Shown here piece after piece: positions 51,512-59,743 of a DNA stretch of 64,000 nucleotides. A model generated the notes under the pieces. The model was given only the letters and a program-made list of their open reading frames with translations, did no database searches and had not been told where the DNA came from. Position numbers and translations under genes: made by a program. This stretch comes from Candidatus Gastranaerophilales bacterium. Lineage in GTDB: Bacteria; Cyanobacteriota; Vampirovibrionia; Gastranaerophilales; Gastranaerophilaceae. The stretch spans positions 186,001 to 250,000 of the forward strand of contig CALUPV010000002.1 in NCBI GenBank assembly GCA_944322745.1, in the 5' to 3' direction. Positions within the stretch are counted from its first letter, which is position 1, and every line of letters begins with the position of its first letter.

Positions 51512-52789
51512 TTATATTAACATTGCAGCCATGCAAGCAGATATATATGAAGTGAGCGTTCCTGCAATTAAAGCTCTTATACCCATTCTTGCAAGATTTT
51601 TTCTTTGATTTGGTGCAATTTCTCCAATACCTGAAATTTGAATAGCAACAGAGGAGAAATTTGCAAAACCAGAAAGGGCAAAAGTTGCAATTATAAAGCT
51701 TTTTTCTGATAATACATCTTTTATTATTGTTAAATCAGTAAAAGCTATTGCTTCATTTAATACAAATTTTGTACCAAGTAAAGAACCTACCGTTGTTACT
51801 TCATTTAATGGTATTCCAATTAATATTGCAAAAATAGAAAATATTTTACCAAAAATCATTTTTATTGATAAATGCTCAATATCTAAACCTAAAAAATCTA
51901 AATTTAAATGAAATATATTATGTAAAAAGATGCCAAATTTTCCTAAGAAGTAATCAATTAATGCAATTAATGCAATTAATGCAATCAGCATAGCAAGAAC
52001 ATTTAACCCTACCTTCATACCATCTGATGCACCCTTAGAAATGGCATCAAGGACATTTACATCTGTTCGCCTTCTTCTTATTTTAAAGTCTTTCATTGTT
52101 TGTGGCTCTAGTGTTTCCGGATAGATTATTTTAGATACAACTAATGCTCCAGGCGCAGCCATTATACAAGCTGCAAGCATATATTGTGCCGGGATTCCAA
52201 TACTTGCATAGACAGCTATTAATCCGCCTGATAGACAAGCCATACTTCCTGTCATTGAAGCTAATATTTCTGATCTCGTTAAATTGGGCAGATAAGGCTT
52301 TATCATTATTTGAGCGACAACTTGACCAACAAAAGAACTTGCTACATTTGATAATGCTTCAGCTCCTGAAACATCCATTAATTTGTTTACTATTTTCCCA
52401 AAAAATGCAACAACTCTTTGCATAATGCCATAGTAGTATAAAATATTTACTAATATCATCATGAATATTAATGCAGGAATCAATTTCATTGCAAACATAA
52501 ATGCTTTATCCCCAAACAGTTCTTGTAATACTTCGGGGCTGTTTGATAATGGTCCAAATACAAAATCTGCTCCTTCGTTTGCAAATTCTAATATTTTTTC
52601 TACAAATTTACCGATATATTCAAACATTAATTTACCCGGCTCAAATTTTAATATAAATAAAGCAAGCAAAAATTGTAGTATAAGACCTACTATTACAGTT
52701 TTATAATTAATCGCTTTTCTGTTATTGGACATTAAAAAAGCAATTAATAACATCGCTATAATGCCAATAATACCAAACAAAATATTCAT
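51512..52789 (-). CDS. Concentrative nucleoside transporter (NupC/CNT family)
   Basis: 425 residues, the standard CNT length. About eight to ten membrane helices and re-entrant loops are visible. The family motifs are G-S-M-A-C-L-S-G-G near 182-190 and F-A-L-S-G-F-A-N-F-S-S-V-A-I-Q near 375-390, the latter forming the nucleoside and Na+/H+ binding region. It imports nucleosides at the inner membrane with a cation gradient. The symbol nupC is the E. coli homologue, but the substrate range is not determined. No other salvage gene is adjacent. Divergent from the secreted hydrolase at 52912. Confidence 0.93.
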   Translation of the reverse strand: MNILFGIIGIIAMLLIAFLMSNNRKAINYKTVIVGLILQFLLALFILKFEPGKLMFEYIGKFVEKILEFANEGADFVFGPLSNSPEVLQELFGDKAFMFAMKLIPALIFMMILVNILYYYGIMQRVVAFFGKIVNKLMDVSGAEALSNVASSFVGQVVAQIMIKPYLPNLTRSEILASMTGSMACLSGGLIAVYASIGIPAQYMLAACIMAAPGALVVSKIIYPETLEPQTMKDFKIRRRRTDVNVLDAISKGASDGMKVGLNVLAMLIALIALIALIDYFLGKFGIFLHNIFHLNLDFLGLDIEHLSIKMIFGKIFSIFAILIGIPLNEVTTVGSLLGTKFVLNEAIAFTDLTIIKDVLSEKSFIIATFALSGFANFSSVAIQISGIGEIAPNQRKNLARMGIRALIAGTLTSYISACMAAMLI

Positions 52790-52911
52790 GTATTTAAAAT
52801 CCTAAATAACTAGTATATGATAATAATACTATAAATCAGAAAAATCAAAAAAAATGTAACAAAATAATTCTAAAAAAATGAAAAATAAATTTTATCATTG
52901 TAAAATTGGTT

Positions 52912-54072
52912 ATGAAAAAAAGTTTTTTTATTATATTTATTTTATTAATATTTTTTGTTCCTAAATCAATTGCTGATGATAGCAGAGAAATACAGTTTAT
53001 ATATATCAATGGTTCAAACAATAATGATACCAAAATGAAGAGTTGGTTTTTTGAAGGTATTCATAAGTTGCATAATCATATGTATAAAGAATTTTTGAAG
53101 TCTGAGTCTATTAATAAAAATCTTTTAGAAAATGGGAAATATAATATATCTCAATCTCCTGAAATATTTTTTTGGGGAGATAAAAGTAATGAAGAAATTC
53201 AAAATCTAAATTCAGAATTAAGCTTTGCAAAAGTATTCAGTCCTAAAATTGCGCAAACGGTAAGAACTCTGCTTGCACATTATCTTCATGATGCTATTTG
53301 GGTTTCTCATTATAGAAATATGCATCCGGTTATTCAAGATTTACACAAACAAGTAATGGATAATTATAAGAATAATAAATCTGTCGTTTTATTTGGGTAT
53401 AGTGCAGGAGCTTTTGTGACATATGAATATATGTTCAATAAAGTAGCAGATATAAATGTTTTAGATTATTATGAATATACTAATGCTCCTGAAGAAATGG
53501 TTAATATTGTTAAGGAAAACCAACAAAAAAATACTTGTATTGATGCATTGATTGATTCCGGCTTGGTTATATATAATGCTGATGGAAAAATTATTCCTAA
53601 TATTAATCTTCAAAATTTTGAAGAGTCGTATTCAAAACTTGATGAATATACTTGTACTTCTTGTATTCCTGATGGTTCTTTAAAGGGAATTATAAATTTT
53701 GCAAGTCCTTTAGTGTTATTTTATTCTGATATTTCAAATCCTAATTATTCTTTAACCTATTATAATAAATTGTTATACAAGTATCTCTTAGAAAATAATA
53801 TGTTTTGGCTTACAGTAAATTATGCGGATGATCCTTTAGGGTTTCCAACTACAAGAAATATATCATATAATGATTTAAAAAATAAAATAGATATTGAGAT
53901 AAATCCTCAAAAAGGTTTTTTGTATAGTAAGTCTGACGTAAAAAGCAGGAAAACATTTATAAAAGCTCATACTTCATATTGGGACACGGCAAAGAAATTT
54001 TCAAAGACTGTTGTTGCTGCTTATGAAGATGGTTTTAATCTATATAATATATCTAATAAAAAAGAGCCTTAG
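52912..54072 (+). CDS. Exported alpha/beta-hydrolase-like protein
   Basis: 386 residues from ATG at 52912; a TTG two codons upstream was rejected. A signal peptide covers about 1-22. The nucleophile elbow V-V-L-F-G-Y-S-A-G-A (serine near 163) is the GxSxG motif of serine hydrolases. I-Y-I-N-G-S near 31 suits the oxyanion strand. The acid and His of the triad are not certain; an H-T-S-Y-W near 353 is the best His candidate. Four Cys residues (about 207, 244, 247 and others) could form disulfides outside the cytoplasm. The substrate is unknown. The stop codon lies inside a bidirectional terminator. Confidence 0.75.
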   Translation: MKKSFFIIFILLIFFVPKSIADDSREIQFIYINGSNNNDTKMKSWFFEGIHKLHNHMYKEFLKSESINKNLLENGKYNISQSPEIFFWGDKSNEEIQNLNSELSFAKVFSPKIAQTVRTLLAHYLHDAIWVSHYRNMHPVIQDLHKQVMDNYKNNKSVVLFGYSAGAFVTYEYMFNKVADINVLDYYEYTNAPEEMVNIVKENQQKNTCIDALIDSGLVIYNADGKIIPNINLQNFEESYSKLDEYTCTSCIPDGSLKGIINFASPLVLFYSDISNPNYSLTYYNKLLYKYLLENNMFWLTVNYADDPLGFPTTRNISYNDLKNKIDIEINPQKGFLYSKSDVKSRKTFIKAHTSYWDTAKKFSKTVVAAYEDGFNLYNISNKKEP

Positions 54073-54084
54073 GCTCTTTTTATT
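54055..54084. terminator. Bidirectional intrinsic terminator between convergent genes
   Basis: AAAGAGCC (54061-54068), TTA and GGCTCTTT (54072-54079), flanked by A and T runs. It overlaps the stop codons of both the hydrolase (plus) and the 54080 gene (minus). Confidence 0.85.
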
Positions 54085-54730
54085 TATTCTTTTGTTTTTG
54101 AAGTTCTATTCTGTGGTTATACTTTTCTACAGCTTTATCTCTTTGTGAAATCAGTTCTTTCTTTTGTTTATTTAATGAATAAATTTGGCTTTGTTTTTGA
54201 ACATCAGATAATTTTGTTGATTTTTCTGTTGATTTTATTCTTGCATTTATATCTTTTATTCTTGAGTTATATGCTGCTTTTAATTCATTTCGTTCATTTT
54301 TTAAAGTTTTAATTGTTGCTTCATTTTCTAGTCCTTCAGCAGTTACCTCTCTGTTAGGATTTAGATTTTCAACAAAGTCTTTTGTTTCTTCTACTGTTTT
54401 GTCTGTAAAATTTTTAGTTGCTTCAACTGTTTTATCAGTAGCATTTTTTGTTGCTTCTATTGTCTTTTTTGTTGCTTTCTTTGTTGCTTCAACTGTTTTT
54501 TTTGTTGCTTTTTTTGTCGCTTTTACTGTTTTATCAGTTGCATCTTTTGTTGCGTTAATTGCTTTTTCTGTTGTAGAAGGAGATTCTTTCTCGTATCTTA
54601 CATCTATTTTATCAACTGATGAAGCGGGTATTTCTATTTTGACAGTTGGTTCTGTCTCTGCATTAGCATTAATATTAGAAAATCCCATAAGTGAAAAAAC
54701 AATGGTCAAAATTAATAAAGTTCTTTTCAT
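54080..54730 (-). CDS. Exported protein with five 11-residue KAT-type repeats (LEA-like)
   Basis: 216 residues with a signal peptide (1-24, cleavage after A-N-A). Residues 64-118 are five tandem 11-mers of the form A-T-[DK]-K-T-[VI]-[KE]-A-T-K-[KN], the last starting with Phe and ending with Asp. Eleven-residue periodicity with Lys, Thr and Ala is typical of group 3 LEA proteins, apolipoproteins and synuclein, which form amphipathic helices on membranes or protect against drying. The remainder (130-216) is a charged helix with coiled-coil character. No cysteines. The function is inferred only by repeat type. It is the last of several small exported proteins encoded on this strand. Confidence 0.8.
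   Translation of the reverse strand: MKRTLLILTIVFSLMGFSNINANAETEPTVKIEIPASSVDKIDVRYEKESPSTTEKAINATKDATDKTVKATKKATKKTVEATKKATKKTIEATKNATDKTVEATKNFTDKTVEETKDFVENLNPNREVTAEGLENEATIKTLKNERNELKAAYNSRIKDINARIKSTEKSTKLSDVQKQSQIYSLNKQKKELISQRDKAVEKYNHRIELQKQKNK
54377..54541 (-). repeat. Five tandem 33-bp coding repeats (11-residue units)
   Basis: The region codes for the five 11-mers at residues 64-118 of the 54080 protein. The DNA copies differ mainly at third positions and at the variable second and seventh residues, so the array is not a recent slippage product. Confidence 0.75.
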
Positions 54731-54787
54731 AATTATCTCCTTATTCCCTTATGTATAATTTACATTGGAATAACATATTCTGTCAAT

Positions 54788-54818
54788 AAAAAGAAGAAGA
54801 TTATATCTTCTTCTTTTT
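54788..54818 (-). terminator. Intrinsic terminator after the 54840 gene
   Basis: A 14-bp stem (54788-54801 with 54805-54818, AAAAAGAAGAAGAT and complement) closes TAT. It is long but GC-poor. It follows the minus-strand gene by about 20 bases. Confidence 0.7.
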
Positions 54819-54839
54819 GTCTTTTTCAATAAAATGATA

Positions 54840-55148
54840 TTAATTTGTTTTAAAAGAATCTTTAAAGCTTTTTATTGCATCTTGTCTTTGTTTTTGTTTT
54901 TCTTCAGCAACTTTTTTTCTTTCTTCTGCTGCTTGCTTTCTGGCTTCTTGTTTTGCTTGAGAATCAGCTTTTGCTTTTTCTATATCAGATTTTGTTTGAT
55001 TTATTTTTTTTGAAAGGGCAGATTCTTCTTGATTTGTATCAACATTAATTGTTGGTTTCGTGAAAGTTACTGTAGCTGCATTTGCGCTAATACCGCAGTA
55101 AAAACCAACCATACCTAAAAATAATGCAGTAATTATTACTTTTTTCAT
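54840..55148 (-). CDS. Small exported coiled-coil protein
   Basis: 102 residues. Signal peptide 1-25 (cleavage after A-N-A), then about 20 polar residues and a strongly charged helix (about 45-98) rich in Lys, Glu, Gln and Ala with heptad pattern. It resembles a periplasmic coiled-coil or tail protein; no family known. AGGGAGG precedes the ATG closely. It lies 16 bases after the end of the 55165 gene on the same strand, so they are co-transcribed. Its signal peptide is similar in type to that of the 54080 protein. Function unknown. Confidence 0.7.
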   Translation of the reverse strand: MKKVIITALFLGMVGFYCGISANAATVTFTKPTINVDTNQEESALSKKINQTKSDIEKAKADSQAKQEARKQAAEERKKVAEEKQKQRQDAIKSFKDSFKTN

Positions 55149-55164
55149 TTTCCCTCCTTGTTTT

Positions 55165-55470
55165 TTAAAACCACTTATAACTTTTAGTGTATGTTCCGTT
55201 AGAATTTACATTTTTTGGTTTGGCCTTATTATAGTTTTTTTCATTTCTTTGATTAGTTTTATTTCCGTCCATTGCTTTTCTTGTTGTATTTTCCATCCAA
55301 TTTGCGACATTTGATTCTTTTATTTTAACGCCTGATGTTGGTTTAAATTTATCTACATATGGGTTATTTTCATTCTTTCCGTCATCATAATAATATGATG
55401 CCATTGCTGCCAGAAAAGAACAATTGAATAGACTATAAATTACTAATATTACGAAAATTTTACTTTTCAT
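55165..55470 (-). CDS. Small exported Asn/Lys-rich protein
   Basis: 101 residues. A hydrophobic N-terminus (about 4-24) acts as a signal peptide; a Cys at 17 lies inside the core and is not a clear lipobox. The mature part is basic and rich in Asn, Lys and Tyr, with no predicted fold, ending T-K-S-Y-K-W-F. It sits between the AsmA-like gene (11 bases upstream) and the coiled-coil gene, in one operon. Function unknown; small size and low complexity lower confidence in any assignment, but its ribosome-binding context and operon position support it being a gene. Confidence 0.6.
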   Translation of the reverse strand: MKSKIFVILVIYSLFNCSFLAAMASYYYDDGKNENNPYVDKFKPTSGVKIKESNVANWMENTTRKAMDGNKTNQRNEKNYNKAKPKNVNSNGTYTKSYKWF

Positions 55471-55481
55471 TTAAAATATAC

Positions 55482-56072
55482 CTATTTTATTATGACGTGA
55501 GAAAAATTCTTATCGGAAAGAAAAGCTCTTACATCTTGCTCTGTGTATAATGCTTCTCTTTGGTTCCTTTCTTTATATACACCTGGTGCAATATCTTTTA
55601 TTCTGAAATTTTTAACCTTTACCGGGCCAGGAATTATTGTTATCTTATCTGCTCCAAATTTTTCCGAATTAAATGCTCCTGGCAAGAAAGCAAGTTTGTT
55701 CTCACCATTTTCGAAGGTTTGATTTGAATATCTTACGTTTTTCAAATATAACTGCTTTATTTTGAAAGTCTTTGAAAAAATTGCTGCCGGTGTTGTTGTA
55801 ATTTCTATCAGACTTGCATCAAAACAGTCTTGATCATCAATATATTTGGACGACCAATTTCTTAAGGATATTATAGTATCAAAATTTGGTTTTATTTTAT
55901 ATTCAACTGTATCAACAGTTGTAACCAAACTTGTTGAATCAAAAACTTTCTGTTCAAATTTGTCAATATCAAAGCTACTTGTTAGAATTGCAGGGAAAAT
56001 ACTAATGAAACCTGCATATACAAAAAATATTATTGATACAACTATTAATACTGTATTTTTATATTTTGTCAT
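55482..56072 (-). CDS. Membrane-anchored protein resembling an AsmA N-terminal region
   Basis: 196 residues from ATG at 56072, which has AAGGAAGG eight bases upstream; an in-frame ATG at 56123 lacks one. A single N-terminal membrane helix (about 7-30) is followed by a beta-rich extracytoplasmic domain. The I-D-K-F-E-Q-K-V start, the F-K-I-K-Q-L-Y-L-K-N-V-R strand and the G-P-V-K-V-K-N-F-R-I strand follow the pattern of AsmA/DUF748 proteins, which are linked to lipid transport and outer-membrane upkeep. The protein is much shorter than full AsmA, so it may be a truncated or minimal member. First gene of the small exported-protein operon. Assignment is tentative. Confidence 0.65.
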   Translation of the reverse strand: MTKYKNTVLIVVSIIFFVYAGFISIFPAILTSSFDIDKFEQKVFDSTSLVTTVDTVEYKIKPNFDTIISLRNWSSKYIDDQDCFDASLIEITTTPAAIFSKTFKIKQLYLKNVRYSNQTFENGENKLAFLPGAFNSEKFGADKITIIPGPVKVKNFRIKDIAPGVYKERNQREALYTEQDVRAFLSDKNFSHVIIK

Positions 56073-56187
56073 AATAGAACCTTCCTTACATTCTGCCTGT
56101 AGATATAATACCATATTGTTCAAAAAAATAACAAATAATTTTAATTTATTTTCTTTACTTATTAAAAAAAATAGGTATTATAATACT

Positions 56188-56784
56188 ATGATTAAGTATT
56201 TTTGTAAGTTTTTAATATTATTTTTATTCTTTAACTTTTCATTAATTTCGTTTTCAAAAGAAGAAGATGCTTCATCTTCTTGGGGAGAAAATTCAGAAGT
56301 TTTTAATAAAGGATTTGAAGATCAGAAGCCTGTTTCTGATTCAAAATTAAAAAAAACGATAGACCAAATAAAAGAACGACAAATGTCGAGGAAACAAAGA
56401 AAAATAAAAGAAGAAGTCCAGCCATTGTCTCCTTCTTCAGATTTAGAGCATTTAAAAGAATTTACGGAGTCACAATCTCCTGATAATCAGCTGAGTCAGA
56501 CTCATACGGTTATGATTCCTATGAAAGCTTATAATGAGGATGGAAAATATATCCAGCCGGGATATTATAAATTATCTTGTCGTAAAATAGGTGAAAATAA
56601 CTATGTACTTGATTTATCACAAGGAAATGTTTGTGTTCTGTCTGTTCCTGCAATTCAAACATCACAAGATCTTGAACAAGATACAATAACATTCTGCAAT
56701 GCTGAAATACTTGACAATGGACGAATTAGACTTATGTATGGAAGTATTGACTTAAATCTTGTTGGTTATATTTATTTTAAATAA
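56188..56784 (+). CDS. Exported protein of unknown function
   Basis: 198 residues. Signal peptide 1-22 (I-K-Y-F-C-K-F-L-I-L-F-L-F-F, ending near S-F-S). About 25-100 is polar, charged and probably flexible. About 105-198 is beta-rich with two Cys (about 129 and 148), with a G-Y-Y-K-L-S-C segment near 123 and a final Y-I-Y-F. The true start was set at ATG 56188, the first Met before the signal peptide; a longer ORF extending upstream on this strand is an artefact of overlap with the 55482 gene. TATTAT six bases before ATG suggests a leaderless transcript. No family recognised. The end overlaps nifS by 8 bases. Confidence 0.7.
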   Translation: MIKYFCKFLILFLFFNFSLISFSKEEDASSSWGENSEVFNKGFEDQKPVSDSKLKKTIDQIKERQMSRKQRKIKEEVQPLSPSSDLEHLKEFTESQSPDNQLSQTHTVMIPMKAYNEDGKYIQPGYYKLSCRKIGENNYVLDLSQGNVCVLSVPAIQTSQDLEQDTITFCNAEILDNGRIRLMYGSIDLNLVGYIYFK

Positions 56785-57985
56785 TACCTTTTCTTTCTTT
56801 TAGTTCTTTCAATTCTTTTTGAAAAGGTGATATCTTCGTAAGTCTATCAATTATTTCAGGCATTTTGCTGATTGTATAATCGATTTCTTCTTCAGTTGTG
56901 AATCTACTCAAACTAAATCTTATACTGCCATGTAGTGCCGTAAAAGGTACACCCATTGCTTTTAATACATGACTTGGGTCTAGACTTCCGGAAGTACAAG
57001 CACTTCCGGAACTTGCACATATTCCAACATCATTCATATTTAGTAATATTAATTCACCTTCAACATATTCAAAGCCTATGTTTGTCGTGTTTGGTACTCT
57101 ATTTGCAGCTGAAGAATTTAATCTGGCATTATAAATTTTAGATAAAAGACCTGTTTCAAGTTTATCTCTTAGTCTTTTTACTTCCGTCATTTCATAATTT
57201 AGAGTTTCTTTAGCTAATTGAGCGGCTTTTGCAATACCTATTATGAATGGTACATTTTCAGTGCCGGCTCTCTTACCGTTTTCTTGATGTCCACCTATTA
57301 TTAAAGGAGTTATTAATGTTGAAGATTTTACATACAATGCTCCGATACCTTTCGGTGCGTGGAATTTATGGCCGGAAATCCCCATCATATCTATTTGTGT
57401 TTCTTTTACATTAATGTTTATTTTTCCTGCTGCTTGCACTGCATCAACATATATTTTTGTATTTGGATTGATAGTTTTTATCTTTTCTGCAATTTTTTCA
57501 ACAGGGAAAATAGTTCCTGTTTCATTATTTGCGTACATACAAGAAACTAGTGCCGTTTTATCATTAATTGATTCATATAATTCATCTAGATTTAGTTCAC
57601 CGGCTGAATTTACCCCAATATATGTAATATTATATCCTTCTTTTTCCAGCTGTTTATGTAAATTAAGAACACAAGGATGTTCAACTTTTGTAGTTATCAA
57701 ATGGTTTTTTGATTTATCTGCAGATATGATTCCTCTAATTGCCATATTTGCACTTTCACTTCCTGAAGCAGTAAAGAATATTTCTTTAGAACTGTTAGCG
57801 CCAAAAAAATCTTTAATCTGTTCTCTTGCTTCTTTTATTGCTTTAGAGTTTTTGCCTCCAAATTCATATATACTGGACGGGTTTCCATAGTATTGAGAAA
57901 AATATGGAAGCATTTCTTCCAAGACTTTTTCATCAACTTTAGTTGTTGCATTATTATCTAAATATACAAGTTTTAAATCTTTCAT
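56777..57985 (-). CDS. nifS: Cysteine desulfurase, NifS type
   Basis: 402 residues. PLP enzyme that takes sulfur from cysteine for Fe-S cluster assembly. D-N-N-A-T-T (10-15), H103, Lys207 (S-G-H-K-F, Schiff base) and the persulfide Cys330 in the S-G-S-A-C-T-S-G loop are intact. The S-x-L-D-P-S-H-V-L-K-A-M motif after the cysteine is NifS/IscS (class I) specific. It follows nifU by two bases on the same strand, so scaffold and sulfur donor are made together. No nitrogenase genes are in the window; the pair probably serves general cluster assembly. Confidence 0.94.
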   Translation of the reverse strand: MKDLKLVYLDNNATTKVDEKVLEEMLPYFSQYYGNPSSIYEFGGKNSKAIKEAREQIKDFFGANSSKEIFFTASGSESANMAIRGIISADKSKNHLITTKVEHPCVLNLHKQLEKEGYNITYIGVNSAGELNLDELYESINDKTALVSCMYANNETGTIFPVEKIAEKIKTINPNTKIYVDAVQAAGKININVKETQIDMMGISGHKFHAPKGIGALYVKSSTLITPLIIGGHQENGKRAGTENVPFIIGIAKAAQLAKETLNYEMTEVKRLRDKLETGLLSKIYNARLNSSAANRVPNTTNIGFEYVEGELILLNMNDVGICASSGSACTSGSLDPSHVLKAMGVPFTALHGSIRFSLSRFTTEEEIDYTISKMPEIIDRLTKISPFQKELKELKERKGII

Positions 57986-57987
57986 TT

Positions 57988-58803
57988 TTACACCTGAATT
58001 ATTTCTATATTTTCATTTATATGTTCTCTAAGCGTTGCTTCAACAAAATGAGTTAAAGTGAGTTGTGAACGATTGCAGAGCTGGCATTTCCCAGAAAGTC
58101 TTACTTTTATTTTGTTATCATCTACATCAATAAGTTCTATATCTCCTCCATCTTTTCTAAGTTCAGGAGAAATATATTTTTCTATAATGTTGTTTATTTT
58201 TATAATCATTTGCGTTTTCGTTAATTTTTCTTCTTTAGGTTTTGACGTATTAATTTCATCTAAAATAGCTTTTATTTTACCCTGACACCTGCCGCAAGCA
58301 CCACCTGCTTTAGTATAGTTAATTACATCATCAATAGTTTTTAAATTGTTATTTTTTATTTCGTTTTCTAAAAATGTTTTTGTAATACTAAAACAATTGC
58401 ATATGATTTCTTCTTCAGAATTAATTGTTATTTCTTCATTATAGTAGTCAGCGATAGCTGCTTCTAATGCTTCATGCCCCATAACAGAACAGTGCATTTT
58501 TTCAGGCGGTAAGCCACCCAGAGCATCAACGATTTGTTTATTTGTTATTTTTCTTGCTTCATCGATATGTTTGCCTATTACCATTTCTGTTAATATGCTT
58601 GAACTTGCAACTGCACTTCCGCAGCCAAATGTTTGGAATTTAGCATCTGTTATAATTCCTTCCTTATCTACTTTTAAATATAACTTAAGCATATCACCGC
58701 AAGATAAAGATCCAGCTTCTCCTATTGCGTCTGCATTTTCAATGCTTCCAACATTACGGGGGTGTCTATAATGTTCCATAACTTTTTCTGAATAATTCCA
58801 CAT
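57988..58803 (-). CDS. nifU: Three-domain Fe-S scaffold protein NifU
   Basis: 271 residues, full-length NifU. The N-terminal IscU-like domain holds C35, C61 and C105 (with Asp37 beside the first). The central [2Fe-2S] BFD-type domain has C135, C137, C170 and C173. The C-terminal Nfu domain has C240 and C243 in C-x2-C. Clusters are assembled on the first and third domains and handed to target proteins. The gene precedes nifS by two bases. This complete three-domain form is typical of nitrogen fixers and of some anaerobes (for example Helicobacter and related) that use the NIF system for housekeeping. Confidence 0.95.
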   Translation of the reverse strand: MWNYSEKVMEHYRHPRNVGSIENADAIGEAGSLSCGDMLKLYLKVDKEGIITDAKFQTFGCGSAVASSSILTEMVIGKHIDEARKITNKQIVDALGGLPPEKMHCSVMGHEALEAAIADYYNEEITINSEEEIICNCFSITKTFLENEIKNNNLKTIDDVINYTKAGGACGRCQGKIKAILDEINTSKPKEEKLTKTQMIIKINNIIEKYISPELRKDGGDIELIDVDDNKIKVRLSGKCQLCNRSQLTLTHFVEATLREHINENIEIIQV

Positions 58804-58903
58804 CTCTATATCCTTTTTTCTTTTCCTTATTATACTCCAAAATAAAAATACATATTAAAAAATAAGAGTAAAATCTTTATAAAAAGTTCCTATACCTGCA
58901 AAT

Positions 58904-58927
58904 AAAAAGGAGAAACGGAGTTCCTCC
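58904..58927 (-). terminator. Intrinsic terminator after the 58979 gene
   Basis: On the minus strand GGAGGAA pairs with TTTCTCC (one G-U) around CTCCG and runs into TTTTTATTT. It lies about 50 bases past the stop codon. Confidence 0.75.
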
Positions 58928-58978
58928 AAAGATAAAAACGAAAAAAGGATAAAATATATAAAATTTGAATAAAAAAGT

Positions 58979-59539
58979 CTAACCAACGCCGTTAAATTTA
59001 GGAGTAGCCCTGTCAATAGCAGAGCTTTCAGCTTCTTCAACGGCTTCAAGTTGTTTTTGAAGAGAAGAAACTTGAGTATCAAGTCTTTTAACTTCCATTT
59101 CAACAGCATTTTCTTTAATAGAAACTAAATAAATTTCTCTGTTAATCTCGTCTAATTCGGCTTCAAAACCGGATTCAACTTCTTTAATTTTTGCATTGAT
59201 AGCATCTCTATTTGCAGTTTCGTGCTTGTCAACTAATTCCTGAGCATCTTTAGTTAAATTTTCGTATTGAGTTTTACCGTTACTGTCTTTATTTTTATTA
59301 ATTTCATCAACGTAAGTTTGATCAAGTCCACCATCAGCAGTAGCATGAGATAATAATTCATACAAGTCAGACAATTCAAGGGATTGAGCAGCTTGCATAG
59401 AGGAAAGTTGTTGTTGAAGAGAAAGAGTCTGAGTAGCTAATAAGTATTGTTCATTAGAACGTTGAGTTTGTTGTAAGCTAACAGAGTTTAATTGTCCAGT
59501 TAAACAAACTTTTCTTTGAGCAAATAAAGCGTAACCCAT
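58979..59539 (-). CDS. Coiled-coil protein, family starting MG..AQR (second paralogue)
   Basis: 186 residues, no signal peptide, no membrane helix. The N-terminus M-G-Y-A-L-F-A-Q-R-K-V-C-L-T-G-Q-L aligns with that of the 47045 protein, and the C-terminal coiled coil (E-M-E-V-K-R-L-D-T-Q-V then A-I-D-R) aligns with its D-M-E-L-Q-Q-L-E-T-Q and N-V-D-R. The middle is short and Gln-rich. Codon choice is less AT-extreme and more uniform than in neighbouring genes, and a GAGG ribosome-binding site and its own terminator are present, all suggesting high expression. The function is unknown; an abundant secreted or structural filament protein is one guess. Confidence 0.75.
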   Translation of the reverse strand: MGYALFAQRKVCLTGQLNSVSLQQTQRSNEQYLLATQTLSLQQQLSSMQAAQSLELSDLYELLSHATADGGLDQTYVDEINKNKDSNGKTQYENLTKDAQELVDKHETANRDAINAKIKEVESGFEAELDEINREIYLVSIKENAVEMEVKRLDTQVSSLQKQLEAVEEAESSAIDRATPKFNGVG

Positions 59540-59647
59540 TTTGTAATCCTCTTTTTCGTATCTTGTATTAATATAAAAACAAAAAAGAAGAATTAATTGC
59601 TATAAAAAGTATATACAAAGTAGATATACAAAAAATATAAAATGTCC

Positions 59648-59674
59648 AAAAAGCATATGGATAAAGGGATATGC
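59648..59674 (-). terminator. Terminator of the lysA-cdaA-eda-gcvPB operon
   Basis: GCATAT (59653-59658) pairs with ATATGC (59669-59674) around a 10-base loop. On the minus strand the stem is followed by five T residues (59652 to 59648). It lies about 70 bases beyond the gcvPB stop. Confidence 0.6.
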
Positions 59675-59743
59675 AATATATACGCAAAACTTAATAAAAG
59701 TTAATATTATGAGCAAAGTTCGCTAAAAATGAGATTTCTAACT

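Noticed and set aside
51950-51985. Short tandem repeat (AATTAATGC-like) inside the nucleoside transporter gene
   Set aside because: It encodes repeated A-L-I in a membrane helix and is explained by protein composition.
55846-56187. Upstream extension of the 56188 gene on the plus strand
   Set aside because: It overlaps the start of a better-supported minus-strand gene and has no signal peptide or ribosome-binding site; the signal peptide begins at 56188.
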